A stretch of 64,000 nt of DNA, taken from NCBI RefSeq assembly GCF_010692745.1, contig NZ_JAAHTB010000002.1, positions 186,001 to 250,000 on the forward strand. Direction: 5' to 3'. Positions 35,536-46,013 of the stretch are shown one piece after another. Position 1 is the first letter of the stretch. Every line of letters starts with the position of its first letter. The notes under the pieces were generated by a model that saw nothing but the letters and a program-made list of their open reading frames with translations, was not told where the DNA came from and did not search any database. The translations under genes were made by a program, and so were the position numbers. This stretch comes from Methylobacterium sp. BTF04 (GTDB lineage Bacteria > Pseudomonadota > Alphaproteobacteria > Rhizobiales > Beijerinckiaceae).

Positions 35536-36678
35536 TCACGCGTCCTCATCGCCTTCGATCGGCACGGCGCGCAGTCGGTCGATGGCTGCGTGGACCGGCT
35601 CCGCCCCGGCAACGAACGCCACGTAATCGAAGGCCGTGGGCAGGCGGCTCGACATCAGAAGCTGGAAGTGCATGCGGAACAGGTTCCATTTGCGCCGGGC
35701 GATGATGCGCTGTTCGATGAGGTCCTCGATCCGCACGTGGATTTCCGCTGGCCGGTGCGCTGCCGGGGCCGGAATGCGGGACGCGCTCAGCGGATTGCGC
35801 CGATGCACCGAGAGCCAATCCCATTTCGCCCGCACGTCGAGCCAGCGAATCGCATCGGAAGCGGCGACACGCGCCAAGGCGTCGCGCATTTCCTTTGCCC
35901 GCGGATCGAGGGTGATCCAGGGAATGACGCTGCCGATACTCACGAACGACACCGGCGTGCCGCGTGAACCGAAGTCGGGGTCACGCAGCAGCACGCGGTC
36001 GAGGGCTTCGAGACCGAGGAAGCTCGACGAGGAATGACCGATCACCACGATCTCGCTCGCATGACCCTCGGCGGCCGCGATGGTGGTGGCAAAGGCATCG
36101 AGGCGATCACGCATCCGGGGCTCGGCGCCGCCGGCATGGTCGTGGGTGAAGGCGGTGTCGTCCACCAAATGGGCGACATAGAACGGCTTGCCCCGGGTCG
36201 CCCCCATCAGCAAGGCCAGGATCGCGTAGGCCACCACGGGCACGAGCAGTGCCGCCCATGGCAGGGCGAAATCCGGGACGAGGCGCAGCAGGCTCGCGGC
36301 GAGAAGGAGACTCGCCAGGACGAGCGCGGCATAGATCCGGTGAACGCCGATGATGACGCGGGCAAAGCGGCGGGCTTCGCTCCGGAAACTCTTGACGTAG
36401 CCGGTGCGGTAGAGCCGCCACCACAGAACCGGAGCCCCGACGAGACGGCGCCAATTCGACCGTGGAAAACGCGCGCGGACGATGTCGTCCCAGCGCAGCA
36501 GGCAATACCGAGTCTCGGTGTCGTCGGCCCGGATCTCCCAATCCAGCCTGAGGCCGTCGGCGGACCGGTGCGGATCGCTCACCGTGATCGCCATGCCGCG
36601 CCGGACGGCGGTCAGCCGGCTTTCGCGACGGAACAGCCCCCAATAGGTCTCCGGCTCGCGCGGATCGAATCCGGGCAT
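35536..36678 (-). CDS. Membrane protein with alpha/beta-hydrolase-like elbow, function unknown
   Basis: 380 aa. The N-terminal ~105 residues are soluble. Two helices follow (IYAALVLASLLLAASLLRLV and ALPWAALLVPVVAYAILALLMG, about 114-160). A C-terminal soluble domain of ~220 residues contains EIVVIGHSSSSFLGLEALD, which looks like a GxSxS nucleophile elbow of the alpha/beta-hydrolase fold; a matching His or Asp cannot be assigned with confidence. Lone gene between purL and recQ. A membrane-bound esterase or lipase-like enzyme is possible but unproven. Confidence 0.7.
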   Translation of the reverse strand: MPGFDPREPETYWGLFRRESRLTAVRRGMAITVSDPHRSADGLRLDWEIRADDTETRYCLLRWDDIVRARFPRSNWRRLVGAPVLWWRLYRTGYVKSFRSEARRFARVIIGVHRIYAALVLASLLLAASLLRLVPDFALPWAALLVPVVAYAILALLMGATRGKPFYVAHLVDDTAFTHDHAGGAEPRMRDRLDAFATTIAAAEGHASEIVVIGHSSSSFLGLEALDRVLLRDPDFGSRGTPVSFVSIGSVIPWITLDPRAKEMRDALARVAASDAIRWLDVRAKWDWLSVHRRNPLSASRIPAPAAHRPAEIHVRIEDLIEQRIIARRKWNLFRMHFQLLMSSRLPTAFDYVAFVAGAEPVHAAIDRLRAVPIEGDEDA

Positions 36679-36806
36679 GTAGAAGACCTGACGCGGTAGA
36701 TGAGGTGATTCCTGGGAGATGGGTCGTCCGTCCGGTTGCGATGGGGCGTCGAGAGCAAACCCGTCCCTACACGATCCACGTCAGGCGAGACGAGTGCGAA
36801 ACCGCA

Positions 36807-38660
36807 TCAGCCCGAACCGGTGGCGGCGTGGTTGAGGTGCTCGGCGATGGCCGCGACGAAGCGATCGCCATAGGCCTCGCGCTTGCGCTCGCCGACGCCG
36901 TGGACCGTGCGCAGGGCATAGAGGTCCACCGGCTTCATCCGCGCCATCTCGATCAGAGTCCGGTCGGGAAACACCATGAAGGCGGCGATGTTGTCGGAAC
37001 GCGCGATGGTGGCGCGCAGACCGCGCAGGTGCTGGAACAGCGCTTCGGTGGCCGGATCGAGGTCGAGATTGGCGTCGTCACGGGTGGCCGAGCGCTTGCG
37101 GTCGCGTGGTTCGGCGGCCTTCGGCTCCGGGTCGGGCCGCATCTGGATGGTCTCGCGCCCGAACAGGATCGCTTCGCCCTTGTCGGTGAGGGAGAGCCCG
37201 CCGAACCCATCGCCGTTCTCCGAGACGGCACCGGCCGCGAACAGCTGGCGCAGCATGGCGCGCCACGCGGTGACCGGCTTGTCGGCACCGACCCCGAAGG
37301 TCTTCAGCGCGACATGGCCGTTGCGGCGGATCGTGTCGGATTCCTTGCCGTGCACCACGTCGCAGACATAGGCCGCGCCGAAGCGCTGGCCGGTGCGGAC
37401 GATCGCCGAAAGCAGCTTCTGAGCCGGCACCGTGGCGTCGATGAGCGAAATGCCGCTCCGGCACAGATCGCAGCGGCCGCACGGCTCGCTCGCCTCGCCG
37501 AAATAGCCCAGCAGCGACTGACGCCGGCAGGTGGCGCCCTCGCACAGCGCGATCATCGCCTCGAGCTTGCGCCGCTCCACCCGGCGGCGCTCGTCCGGCA
37601 CGTCCTTCTCGTCGATCTGGCGTCGACGCAGGGACATGTCGTCGAGGCCGTAGATGGTGAGCGTGTCGGCGGGCAGGCCATCGCGCCCGGCGCGGCCGAT
37701 TTCCTGGTAATAGCCCTCGACATTGGACGGCATGTCGGCGTGGCAGACGAAGCGCACGTCGGGCTTGTTGATGCCCATGCCGAAAGCCACAGTGGCGGTC
37801 ATCACCACCCCGTCCTCCTGTAGGAACGTGTCCTGATTCTTCATGCGCGTGCCCTGGTCGAGGCCGGCATGATAGGGCAGGGCGTTGAAGCCATCCTTGG
37901 CCAGGGTCTCGGCGAGCTGTTCCGTGCGTTTCCGCGACGAGCAGTAGATGATCCCGCTTTCCGAGCGGCGGTGCTTGAGGAACCGCTCGATCTGCCGTGT
38001 CGGATTGTCCTTCGGCGTGAAGGTCAGGCGGATGTTGGGCCTGTCGAAGGAATGGACGAAGGCCTTCAATTCCCGCCCGGCCGGAAATAGCCGTTCGGTG
38101 ATGTCGGCCCGCGTCGCCTTGTCGGCCGTGGCGGTGAGCGCCAGCGTCTGGACGTTGCCCAACGCCTCGCGCGCGCGCGACAGATCGCGATATTCGGGTC
38201 GGAAATCGTGGCCCCATTGCGAGACGCAGTGGGCTTCGTCCACGGCCAACCGCCGCACGCCCGCCCCGCGCAGGGCCTCCATCAAGCCTTCCATCATCAA
38301 CCGCTCCGGCGAGACGAACAGCAGCCGCAGATCGCCGGAGCGGATTTGGCGCCAAGTCTCGCGGGCTGTCGCCTCCGCCACCGAGGAGTTGAGAGTGGCC
38401 GCGGCCACGCCGAACCCCAGCATCTGCTGCACCTGATCGTGCATCAGGGCGATCAGGGGCGAGACCACCACCGTCAGGGAGGATTCCACCAGCGCCGGCA
38501 ACTGATAGGTCATCGACTTGCCCGAACCCGTGGGCATCACCGCGAACACGTCCGTCCCGTCGAGGACCGCGCCGATCACCTCATCCTGGCCGGGACGAAA
38601 ATCGTCGTAGCCGAAGGTGGTCTTGAGCGCGCGCCGGGCTTCGTCGAGACGAGAGGTCAT
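36807..38660 (-). CDS. recQ: ATP-dependent DNA helicase RecQ
   Basis: 617 aa; 3'-5' helicase for recombination repair and stalled forks. Motifs: [51 protein letters not shown] ([44 protein letters not shown]). The zinc site Cys residues are in [10 protein letters not shown] and PCGRCDLC. A winged helix and a C-terminal HRDC domain (about 530-610) follow. The start at 38660 ([25 protein letters not shown]) is preceded by AAAGG; the 80-residue upstream extension is not conserved in style. A complete bacterial RecQ architecture. Confidence 0.96.
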   Translation of the reverse strand: MTSRLDEARRALKTTFGYDDFRPGQDEVIGAVLDGTDVFAVMPTGSGKSMTYQLPALVESSLTVVVSPLIALMHDQVQQMLGFGVAAATLNSSVAEATARETWRQIRSGDLRLLFVSPERLMMEGLMEALRGAGVRRLAVDEAHCVSQWGHDFRPEYRDLSRAREALGNVQTLALTATADKATRADITERLFPAGRELKAFVHSFDRPNIRLTFTPKDNPTRQIERFLKHRRSESGIIYCSSRKRTEQLAETLAKDGFNALPYHAGLDQGTRMKNQDTFLQEDGVVMTATVAFGMGINKPDVRFVCHADMPSNVEGYYQEIGRAGRDGLPADTLTIYGLDDMSLRRRQIDEKDVPDERRRVERRKLEAMIALCEGATCRRQSLLGYFGEASEPCGRCDLCRSGISLIDATVPAQKLLSAIVRTGQRFGAAYVCDVVHGKESDTIRRNGHVALKTFGVGADKPVTAWRAMLRQLFAAGAVSENGDGFGGLSLTDKGEAILFGRETIQMRPDPEPKAAEPRDRKRSATRDDANLDLDPATEALFQHLRGLRATIARSDNIAAFMVFPDRTLIEMARMKPVDLYALRTVHGVGERKREAYGDRFVAAIAEHLNHAATGSG

Positions 38661-38900
38661 CGATACCTTTGCTTGGAAGCGTCGTAAGCTCGGGCACGGA
38701 GCGACTGGTGTCGACATCCGATACCGGACTTTCGGAATGCGTGGCTGGCATTCCTGCCGGCACTGCTCCAGGCGAAAGTTGGCACCCGCGCGAAGGCCCG
38801 GCAAGACCGATGCGCTCTCTATGGCGTTGAAGCGATCACCGCAACTGCGCGGCTTCGCCCGATGCAGGATGACGTCCGCTCCGCAATCACCGAAGGGCAA

Positions 38901-39524
38901 TCACCGGGCAGCAATCGCGAAAGCCGCACCGGCCATCATCGCACCGGCGCTGCGATGGACGAGCCGCTGGGCTCGGGCCGACGTGACGAACCGCCGCGCG
39001 CGCGATGTGGCGGCGACATAGATCACCAGGATGGCCCCTTGCACGACGGTGATGATGGCACAGAGTTCGGCGACGCCGACGAGCGTCAGGTCATCGAGCG
39101 CGACCGCCGTCGGGAGGATCGCCAGGAAGAACATGATCACTTTTGGATTGCCCAACGAAACGACCGTGCCCCAAACGAGCTGGTGAAGCCCATTGCCGCC
39201 GGCTTTCGCGGCGTCTTCGTAGGTCCCGACCGGCGTCGTCCAGGCCTTCCATGCCAAGTAGGCAAGGTAGAGAGCACCGCCGTACTTCACGACGAGGAAG
39301 AACGGGGCGAAAGACTGGGCGACAAACGCGAACCCAGCCGCGGTCACGCAAAACCAGATCAAGTCGGCGAGGACGAAACCGGCGATAACCCACCCGACGC
39401 CCTGCGTGCCACTGGCCAGAACCCGCCCGACAATCGCCGCGACGCCCGGTCCGGGGGTCGCGACTGCGACGGCATAAACCGCTGCGAACAAGATGAGGTT
39501 GGATAGGAGCATCGCGAAAAACAT
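38901..39524 (-). CDS. LysE/RhtB family amino-acid exporter
   Basis: 207-aa inner-membrane protein with six hydrophobic segments. Family marks: VATPGPGVAAIVGRVLASGTQG near the N-terminus, GALYLAYLAWKAW in the third helix, and GNPKVIMFFLAILP in the fourth. These proteins export amino acids or homoserine lactones; the substrate cannot be read. Monocistronic, next to a decayed diguanylate cyclase. Confidence 0.92.
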   Translation of the reverse strand: MFFAMLLSNLILFAAVYAVAVATPGPGVAAIVGRVLASGTQGVGWVIAGFVLADLIWFCVTAAGFAFVAQSFAPFFLVVKYGGALYLAYLAWKAWTTPVGTYEDAAKAGGNGLHQLVWGTVVSLGNPKVIMFFLAILPTAVALDDLTLVGVAELCAIITVVQGAILVIYVAATSRARRFVTSARAQRLVHRSAGAMMAGAAFAIAAR

Positions 39525-39671
39525 GCGGTTGGACAGACCGGATCGGGCCGGTCACGCCCATAGCACACGCTGGCTGACTTGAGAGAAAATTTTTGATCCT
39601 TTCCGCGACAGGAGTAGGGCATTGTTCTATTTTATGAATTTTAAGTAGAATTATGATCCATAATAGCGTCT

Positions 39672-40785
39672 TTATAGAGTACTTTGTACTCTCAGCGAGA
39701 TAATGTTCCGCCCCGCGCGCTTGGCATTGTAAAGGGTCCGATCGGCGATCGAGACGCAACCCTCCGGGCAGTCGGAATAATCGACTTCGCTCGACGCGAT
39801 GCCGATGCTGACGGCTTCATCGCCGTCGCCGCGGTTCCCATGGACAATCGCGGTCCTATGAACCCGGCCCACGAAGACGCTCGGCGATTTGAGCGGCGGC
39901 GCGGGCCTTACAGACGGCCAGCAACACCGAGACCTCTTCGCCTCGGTAACGCACGACCACGTCTTCTTCACGGATTACATTGGACCGCAAGGCGCCCGCG
40001 ACTTGCTTGAGGCATGTGTCGCCGGACAGATAGCCGTCTTGATCGTTGAATTTCTTGAAAAAATCGACGTCGATCATGAGCAGCGAAAACGGCTGCCCGT
40101 GATTTTGGGTCTGGCACCACAGCTCGGCGAGCTTGGCGTCGAATGCCCGGCGATTCGACAATAGCGTCGATGGATCGCTGTTGGACAATTCGAGCAGACT
40201 TGTACCCTCGATCCGCAATCGATCCGCTCGCAATGTTTCGCGTAATTTCAGCAGAAAGCCTTGGCGCTCGGCCAATTCGAATTGATGGTTGGAACGAAGG
40301 CTGAAGCAGGCACAAACCAGCATAGAGAGGAACAGATGAATCACTAGTTTTAGTTATGCGCCAAAATTCAGAAATAAGAGAGCGCCGAAAAAAAGCAATA
40401 TCATGACCGTAAACAACACGGCACAGTGAAAAAGCAGGTGAATGGCGATATTACGAAATATATTCTATAGGATAATCATCGTAATTTTGTGGGGCGCGAG
40501 AACGCACTCGGACATAGACATGAATCCGAGCGGGCCAATGGTGGCGCCGAGAATCATGAAAGCCAGAAGAGACTCGCGAAAGCTCGCATCGACGGCGCCG
40601 TACTTCCGCATCACCAGGTGTGCGACCGGCGAATTGATGACGAACCGCCACACGGAGGGAAGTCAACCGAGATCCGGCAGGATCGCTCCGTGGACGAGGA
40701 TGAAGATATTGGAGGCGACCAAGCCAATGGCGAGCGTCAGGAAGATATTTCAGGCGCGCGCCTCGAGCATATCGCTTTGACTGCG
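39672..40785 (-). pseudogene. Decayed membrane-bound diguanylate cyclase (GGDEF) gene
   Basis: One frame can be followed for about 900 bases and still reads as a membrane GGDEF protein, but with three in-frame stops (40665-40663, 40467-40465 and 40356-40354) and a frameshift near 39865-39880. From 5' to 3': a helix IFLTLAIGLVASNIFILVHG, a loop, FMILGATIGPLGFMSMSE, a helix around VMILLFFGALLFLNFG, a helix LFLSMLVCACFSL, then a GGDEF domain (LLMIDVDFFKKFNDQDGYL). The active site reads RYRGEEVSVLL instead of RYGGEEF. After the shift it resumes with VSIGIASSEVD and ADRTLYNAKRAGRN. The 5' end is lost just short of recF. Cannot encode a working enzyme. Confidence 0.85.
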
Positions 40786-40803
40786 GCGACCAGGGTGGGA
40801 CCT

Positions 40804-41997
40804 TCAGGTCGATGCGATCCGCCCATCCGCCACCGTCACCACGTCCGCGCGGCCTTCGAGCTCCGCGAACAGAGCCGGGTCTGCCCCCGTCATCCAGACC
40901 TGCCCCTGCAACGCCTCCAGCGCCTCGAACAGGCCGGTCCGGCGGCGCGGATCGAGATGAGCCGCGACCTCGTCGAGCAGGATGACCGGCGCGATGCCGC
41001 ACATCGCATGTACGAGGCGGGCATGGGCGAGCACGAGGCCGATCAGTAGTGCCTTCTGCTCGCCGGTGGAGGCGGTGGCGGCCGGCACATCTTTGGGACC
41101 GTGGCGGACGACGAGGTCGCTGGTCTGCGGGCCGCTCAGGGTACGGCCCGCCGCCCGATCGCGGGCGCGACCCTGGCGCAGGGCCATGCGGAAGCGGTCC
41201 TCCGCCTCAATGGCCGGCCAGACCGCGACGAGATCGTCGAGGTCGCCTTCGAGGCGCAAACCGGCCCAGGGAAATGGCTGGGAATCGTCGCGGCCCTCCG
41301 CGATCAGGCGGTCGAGGCGCTCCGCGGTCTCGCGGCGGGCGAGTGCCACGGCGACGCCGAGTTCGGCGACCTCGCGCTCGATGGCGTCGAGCCATTGCCC
41401 GTCGTTGGGCCGCTCTTCCAACAGGCGATTGCGCGACCGCAGGGAGCGCTCCATCGCGTTGACCCGCGCGCCGTGCGTCGCGTCGACGGCCAGGACCAGC
41501 CGGTCGAGGAAGCGGCGGCGATCGCCGGCCGGGCCGCGGAACAGCGCATCGAGATCGGGGGTCAGCCAGACCACGCGCAAAAATTCCGAGAAGGCGACCG
41601 GGGAGGGCGCGGTGGCGCCATCGATCCGGCACAGGCGGGCAGCGCGGCCATCGAAGCCCGGCGGCTCGTAACCGGTCCCGATCCGGTGCTCATCCTCTCC
41701 GGCGGACAGCGTCATCGAGACGGCGAACCCGCCGGGGCCGCCGGTGCGGGCCATACTGCCGAGATCGGCCCGCCGCAGGCCTCGCCCCGGCGAGAACAGC
41801 GAAATCGCCTCCAGCAGATTGGTCTTGCCGGCGCCGTTCTCGCCGATCAGCGCAACAAAGCGCCGATCCACCCCGAGGTCGAGGTCGGCATGGTTGCGGA
41901 AATCGCGGCAGATCAGGCGGGTGAGGCGCATCCCGCCGGCTGATAGCGGATCGTGGGCAGCACGTCTCGACGGTAGCGGCGTCTCGGCCGCGATCAC
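40804..41997 (-). CDS. recF: DNA replication and repair protein RecF
   Basis: 397-aa SMC-like ATPase that loads RecA at single-strand gaps. Walker A is GENGAGKTNLLEAI, the signature region STGEQKALLIGLVLAHARL, and Walker B VILLDEVAAHLDPRRR. The N-terminus LTRLICRDFRNHADLDL is standard. The GTG at 41997 overlaps the dnaN stop (GTGA), implying coupling; an ATG at 41931 (MRLTRLICRD) is the alternative and gives the more usual length. Third gene of dnaA-dnaN-recF. The decayed GGDEF remnant begins about 20 bases after its stop. Confidence 0.96.
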   Translation of the reverse strand: MIAAETPLPSRRAAHDPLSAGGMRLTRLICRDFRNHADLDLGVDRRFVALIGENGAGKTNLLEAISLFSPGRGLRRADLGSMARTGGPGGFAVSMTLSAGEDEHRIGTGYEPPGFDGRAARLCRIDGATAPSPVAFSEFLRVVWLTPDLDALFRGPAGDRRRFLDRLVLAVDATHGARVNAMERSLRSRNRLLEERPNDGQWLDAIEREVAELGVAVALARRETAERLDRLIAEGRDDSQPFPWAGLRLEGDLDDLVAVWPAIEAEDRFRMALRQGRARDRAAGRTLSGPQTSDLVVRHGPKDVPAATASTGEQKALLIGLVLAHARLVHAMCGIAPVILLDEVAAHLDPRRRTGLFEALEALQGQVWMTGADPALFAELEGRADVVTVADGRIAST

Positions 41998-43115
41998 ACC
42001 CGCATCGGCATGAGCACGTAGAGCGCGGGCGCGCCCTCACGGTCCTGGATCAGCGTCGGCGAGCCCGGATCGGCGAGCTTGAACAGGGCGGTGTCGCCCT
42101 CGAGCTGGCTGGTGATGTCGAGGAGGTAGCGGGCGTTGAACCCGATATCGAGGGCGGCCGCATCGTAATCGACGTCGAGTTCCTCTGTGGCGCTGCCCGA
42201 ATCCGGGTTGTTCACCGAGAGGGCGAGGCGGCCCTCCTGCACGGCGAGTTTCACCGCGCGCCCGCGCTCCGACGAGATGGTCGATACACGGTCGACGGCG
42301 CGGGCGAACTCGTCGCGCTGCACGGTGAGGAACTTGTCGTTCCCGGACGGGATCACGCGCTGATAGTCGGGGAAGGTCCCGTCGATCAGCTTCGAGATCA
42401 GGACGACGCCGCTGGCGAACTTGAAGCGGATCTTGGCGGGCGACAGGTCGATCTCGACGCTCTCGCCGCCATCCTCCACCAGCTTGATGATCTCGGCCAC
42501 TGCTTTGCGCGGCACGATGATGCCCGGCATATCGCGGCTGCCCTCCGGCGCCTCGATCTCCACGCGGGCGAGACGATGGCCGTCGGTGGCGACGGCGCGC
42601 ATCTTGAGCGAACCCTCGGACTCGATCGTGTGCAGGTAGATGCCGTTGAGATAGTAGCGCGTCTCCTCGGTGGAGATCGCGAACTGGGTCTTCTCGATGA
42701 GGCGCTTGAGGTCGGAGGCCGCAATCGAAAAGCGGCTCGGCAGCTCGCCCGCGGCGAGATCCGGGAAATCGCCCTCGGGCAGGGCGCCGAGCGAGAAGCG
42801 CGAGCGGCCGGAGCGGATCGTCATCTGCCCGGTCTCGCCGTTGGTCTCGAGGGAGACCTGGGCGCCATCCGGCAGCTTGCGGACGATGTCGTAGATCACG
42901 TGTGCGGGCACGGTGGTGGCGCCGGCATCCGCCACGTCGGCGGGAATGGTTTCCGTCACCTCGATATCGAGGTCGGTGGCGCGCAGTTCGAGGCCCGCCG
43001 GGCTGCCGCGCAGGAGCACGTTCGACAGGATCGGGATGGTGTTGCGGCGCTCCACCACGCGGTGCACGTGGCCGAGCGACCGAAGGAGGGCCGCGCGCTC
43101 GACAGTGACTCTCAT
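41994..43115 (-). CDS. dnaN: DNA polymerase III subunit beta (sliding clamp)
   Basis: 373 aa. Processivity clamp for DNA polymerase III. It starts at the ATG at 43115 (MRVTVERAALLRSLGHVHRVVERRNTIPILSNV, in pieces); the upstream extension to 43313 is spurious. Three clamp domains are recognisable, with LEVTETIPAD-like LDIEVTETIP, FAISTEETRYYLNGIYLH, VATDGHRLA, and the C-terminal ALYVLMPMRV that forms part of the partner-binding pocket. The gap to dnaA is 273 bases, so dnaN may have its own promoter. Confidence 0.97.
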   Translation of the reverse strand: MRVTVERAALLRSLGHVHRVVERRNTIPILSNVLLRGSPAGLELRATDLDIEVTETIPADVADAGATTVPAHVIYDIVRKLPDGAQVSLETNGETGQMTIRSGRSRFSLGALPEGDFPDLAAGELPSRFSIAASDLKRLIEKTQFAISTEETRYYLNGIYLHTIESEGSLKMRAVATDGHRLARVEIEAPEGSRDMPGIIVPRKAVAEIIKLVEDGGESVEIDLSPAKIRFKFASGVVLISKLIDGTFPDYQRVIPSGNDKFLTVQRDEFARAVDRVSTISSERGRAVKLAVQEGRLALSVNNPDSGSATEELDVDYDAAALDIGFNARYLLDITSQLEGDTALFKLADPGSPTLIQDREGAPALYVLMPMRV

Positions 43116-43388
43116 CGACAAAACTCGTGGTCTTAAGGAGGACGTCGCCGAAGCCGGCGCGGCGTCGCGCCATGGCTTCCGCGCGGCCGGGCACCGTGGC
43201 CGACGAGCTTGGCGAAGCCGATCCGGGAACGCAAGTGCGAGAGGTACGCTGGCGCCGATCCCGTGGGGATGGAATCGGCTCGCCGTTCCCGAGCGGTCAC
43301 AGGGTCGTTCCATGAGCGCAAGCCGTTCACCGAAACGGCCTGTCCCGAAAGGGCAGCGGGACCGGATGGCTCCCGCCGCCAGGGTGCA

Positions 43389-44906
43389 TCAATCCTGCAG
43401 CATGCGCTTCAGGAGTTCGACCTCGTCGTTGAGGACATTGTCCTCGCCGATCAGTTTGTCGATCTTGCGCACCGCGTGAAGCACCGTCGTGTGATCTCTA
43501 CCTCCGAACCGGCGACCGATCTCGGGCAGCGAGCGCAGCGTCAGCACCTTCGAGAGGTACATGGCGATCTGACGCGGCTTGACCACGGCGGCGGTGCGCC
43601 GTTCGGAGAGGATGTCGGACCGCGAGACGTTGTAGCGCGAGGCCACCAGCTTCTGGATGTCCTCGATCTTGATGCGCTTGGGCTCGCGGTTCTTCACCAG
43701 ATCGCGGATGGCGGTCTCGGCGGTCTCCATCGTCACGGCGGTGCCGGTGAGGGTGGCATGCGCCAGGAGCCGGTTCACGGCGCCTTCGAGATCGCGGCCG
43801 TTGGCTGTGATGGCGCGGGCGACATAGGTCGCCACCGTCGGCGAAACCTCGAAGTTCGGGTGCGAGACCTGAACCGCCGCAAGTCGCGCCGCCAGGATCG
43901 AGGTGCGGAGCTGCTCGTCGAGGGTGCCGATCTCGACCACCAGGCCACCGGCGAGGCGCGAGCGTACCCGCTCCTCCAGGGCCTCCAGTTCGGTGGGCGG
44001 CCGGTCCGAGGCGACGACGACCTGACGGCCGGCATCGATCAGCGCATTCAGGGTGTGACCGAATTCGGCCTGGATCGACTTGCCCTGGATGAACTGCACG
44101 TCGTCGAGGATGAGCAAATCGATGGCGCGCAGACGCTCCTTGAACGCCAGCGCGTTCTGGGTCTTCAGCGCGTTGACGAAGCCGTACATGAACCGGTCGG
44201 CGGTGAGGTAGATCACCCGGCGGCCGGATTCGCGGGCGGCGTGGCCGATGCCATGCAGCAGGTGGGTCTTACCCAGGCCGACGCCGGCATGGAAATAAAG
44301 CGGGTTGTAGAGCGCACCCTGGCCGTCGTGACGGGCGACGCGTTCGGCCGCCGCATGAGCCAGCGCATTGGAGCGGCCGACTACGAAGCTCGCGAAGGTG
44401 AGGCGGTTGTCGAGGGGAGCGCCGTTGAGATCGCCCGAACCGCTATCGCCGCGGGTGGATGCGTTGGTCTCGGACTCCGACGCACGGGCGGCGTCGCCAT
44501 GAGACGGCATCGCGCTGCCGGCAGCCTGCAGGCGGGCGAGGGGACTCGCCGGCATGTTGGGCTTCGGAGCACTCGGCACCGCTGGCCGCGCGGCGGCAGG
44601 GCCGCGCACCGACACGTCGATCCGCGCTACGTCCTCGACCTCACTACGGAAGGTCGTCAGCACCCGGTCGAGATAATGGGATTCGATCCAGCTCTTGAGG
44701 AACCGAGTCGGGACCGTGAGGCGGGCGGTGCTGCCCGATACATCCAGAAGCTCCAGACGCGCGAACCAGCTCGCGAACACGTCCTCGCCGAGTTCCGCCC
44801 GGAGGCGGCGTTTCACCCGAGCCCAGGCGGCCACCGTATCGGGACCGCTCACGCCGCTCATGCCCGTCTCGGCATTGCCGGACACGCTACCGTCGACATG
44901 CATCAT
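43389..44906 (-). CDS. dnaA: Chromosomal replication initiator protein DnaA
   Basis: About 505 aa. Domain I at ~25-95 ([21 protein letters not shown]), a low-complexity domain II at ~100-165, an AAA+ domain with Walker [17 protein letters not shown] and Walker [15 protein letters not shown], and a C-terminal DNA-binding domain with the signature [15 protein letters not shown]. Adjacent ATGs at 44906 and 44903 follow GAGGAGAG. It binds DnaA boxes at oriC and opens the duplex. Upstream lies a 0.5 kb intergenic region, then rpsT, a conserved order. Confidence 0.97.
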   Translation of the reverse strand: MMHVDGSVSGNAETGMSGVSGPDTVAAWARVKRRLRAELGEDVFASWFARLELLDVSGSTARLTVPTRFLKSWIESHYLDRVLTTFRSEVEDVARIDVSVRGPAAARPAVPSAPKPNMPASPLARLQAAGSAMPSHGDAARASESETNASTRGDSGSGDLNGAPLDNRLTFASFVVGRSNALAHAAAERVARHDGQGALYNPLYFHAGVGLGKTHLLHGIGHAARESGRRVIYLTADRFMYGFVNALKTQNALAFKERLRAIDLLILDDVQFIQGKSIQAEFGHTLNALIDAGRQVVVASDRPPTELEALEERVRSRLAGGLVVEIGTLDEQLRTSILAARLAAVQVSHPNFEVSPTVATYVARAITANGRDLEGAVNRLLAHATLTGTAVTMETAETAIRDLVKNREPKRIKIEDIQKLVASRYNVSRSDILSERRTAAVVKPRQIAMYLSKVLTLRSLPEIGRRFGGRDHTTVLHAVRKIDKLIGEDNVLNDEVELLKRMLQD

Positions 44907-45424
44907 CGCTCTCCTCGCGCCGACGACGGCCAGCCGCCACCGGAACGTACGCACACTTGACTAAAGTCGCGCCTCGCAAAGCATTCGCGAGACCCAGATC
45001 GCCGCTGTGGAGTCAACCCCTCCACGGAAGGCCTTTGCCGATGAAACAAGCCTATCAACAATAAGCTACGGTTCTCCTAACAACGGGACTTACGGGGACG
45101 GCAAAATAAGCTCCCGGTGGACCACGGGTTTTGGCGACCGAGTCGAGCCGACGTTCCATCTTGTGAACGATTCGGGCGTGACTCGCAGAAAGCTCGGATT
45201 TGTCCGGTAATCTCCAGACATCGTTAAGCTACACTCGGGTCCGGGACTCCGCAACAAGACAGATTCTCATCGTCGTTAACGCTTAGTCACCAATCCGCCG
45301 AGCGCCGGCCGCGTAATAGTGGATACGGACTGCAGGTGAGGCATCGCTCGGCGCAGGCGGGGAGGGTGCAGTTAGATGCGGATCGTCACGGACCGGCTCG
45401 GCGCCATGCGGCAGACACGCAAAC
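44907..45424. other. dnaA-rpsT intergenic region, possible origin-related DNA
   Basis: About 520 bases without a credible gene. It is less GC-rich than the flanks and contains the dnaA promoter. Near-consensus matches to the DnaA box are few: TAGTGGATAC at 45317-45326 matches GTGGATA of TGTGGATAA in 7 of 9 positions, and weaker TTGTGAACG-like words occur near 45160. A perfect box (TTATCCACA) was not found by eye. It may hold part of oriC or only the dnaA control region; the sequence does not decide. Confidence 0.35.
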
Positions 45425-45458
45425 GAAAGAAGCCCGGCATCGCTGCCGGGCTTCTTTC
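45425..45458 (-). terminator. Terminator of rpsT
   Basis: Perfect 15-bp stem GAAAGAAGCCCGGCA / TGCCGGGCTTCTTTC with a TCGC loop, ending 24 bases past the rpsT stop. The T-rich arm closes the stem on both strands, so it works for the minus strand and could also act on the plus strand. Confidence 0.9.
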
Positions 45459-45482
45459 GCATCGTTCCTGGGTCGGATCGGC

Positions 45483-45749
45483 TTAGGCGGCGAGCGCCTT
45501 GACCCGCGCCGCGAGGCGCGAAATCTTCCGGGAAGCGTTGTTCTTGTGCACGATGCCGTGCTGAGCAGCCCGCATGATCTCGGGCTGGGCTTCCCGCAGA
45601 GCGGTCAGCGCCGTGGTCTGATCGCCGCCGGCAATGGCTTCTTCGACCTTGCGGACGAAAGTGCGCATGCGGCTGCGGCGCGAGCGGTTCACAGCGGTCC
45701 GCTTCACGATCTTGCGGGTCATTTTCTTGGCCGACACGGTGTTGGCCAT
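45483..45749 (-). CDS. rpsT: 30S ribosomal protein S20
   Basis: 88 aa, binds 16S rRNA in the small subunit body. Typical S20: [36 protein letters not shown] and [19 protein letters not shown], very Lys/Arg-rich. Monocistronic, ends at a strong terminator. Its place just upstream of dnaA on the same strand is a conserved alphaproteobacterial order. Confidence 0.98.
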   Translation of the reverse strand: MANTVSAKKMTRKIVKRTAVNRSRRSRMRTFVRKVEEAIAGGDQTTALTALREAQPEIMRAAQHGIVHKNNASRKISRLAARVKALAA

Positions 45750-46013
45750 GGGGCATCCTCGTCACGTTTGAGGCGATCTCGACGAGCCCGCGGGCTTAAC
45801 GTGTCGGATGATCGCGTGCAGGTTGTTCGGGCAACGGCGAAGCCGACGGAGAGCGGTAACCGCGTCCGTCGGCGATGTGCGCTCTATAGACACGCGTTGC
45901 GGTTCCGTCAACGCGAGTGTCGTCTCGCCGTCATCGACGGCGCTCCCGCGCGTGATCTGCTAGATCGGTGTGCCGCCGTGGCGACAACCGATCAGAGCGC
46001 AAGGAGACATCCG

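Noticed and set aside
38661..38900. Gap between recQ and the LysE-type gene as a hidden small gene
   Set aside because: Frames in both directions lack ribosome sites and protein-like composition; it most likely holds only the recQ promoter.
39672..40344. Programmed frameshifting to make one GGDEF protein
   Set aside because: There is no slippery sequence at the break, three further stop codons lie upstream, and the active-site motif is damaged. Decay explains all of these.
44907..45424. A cluster of perfect DnaA boxes
   Set aside because: Only near-matches were found by eye, so an origin cannot be called as a feature.
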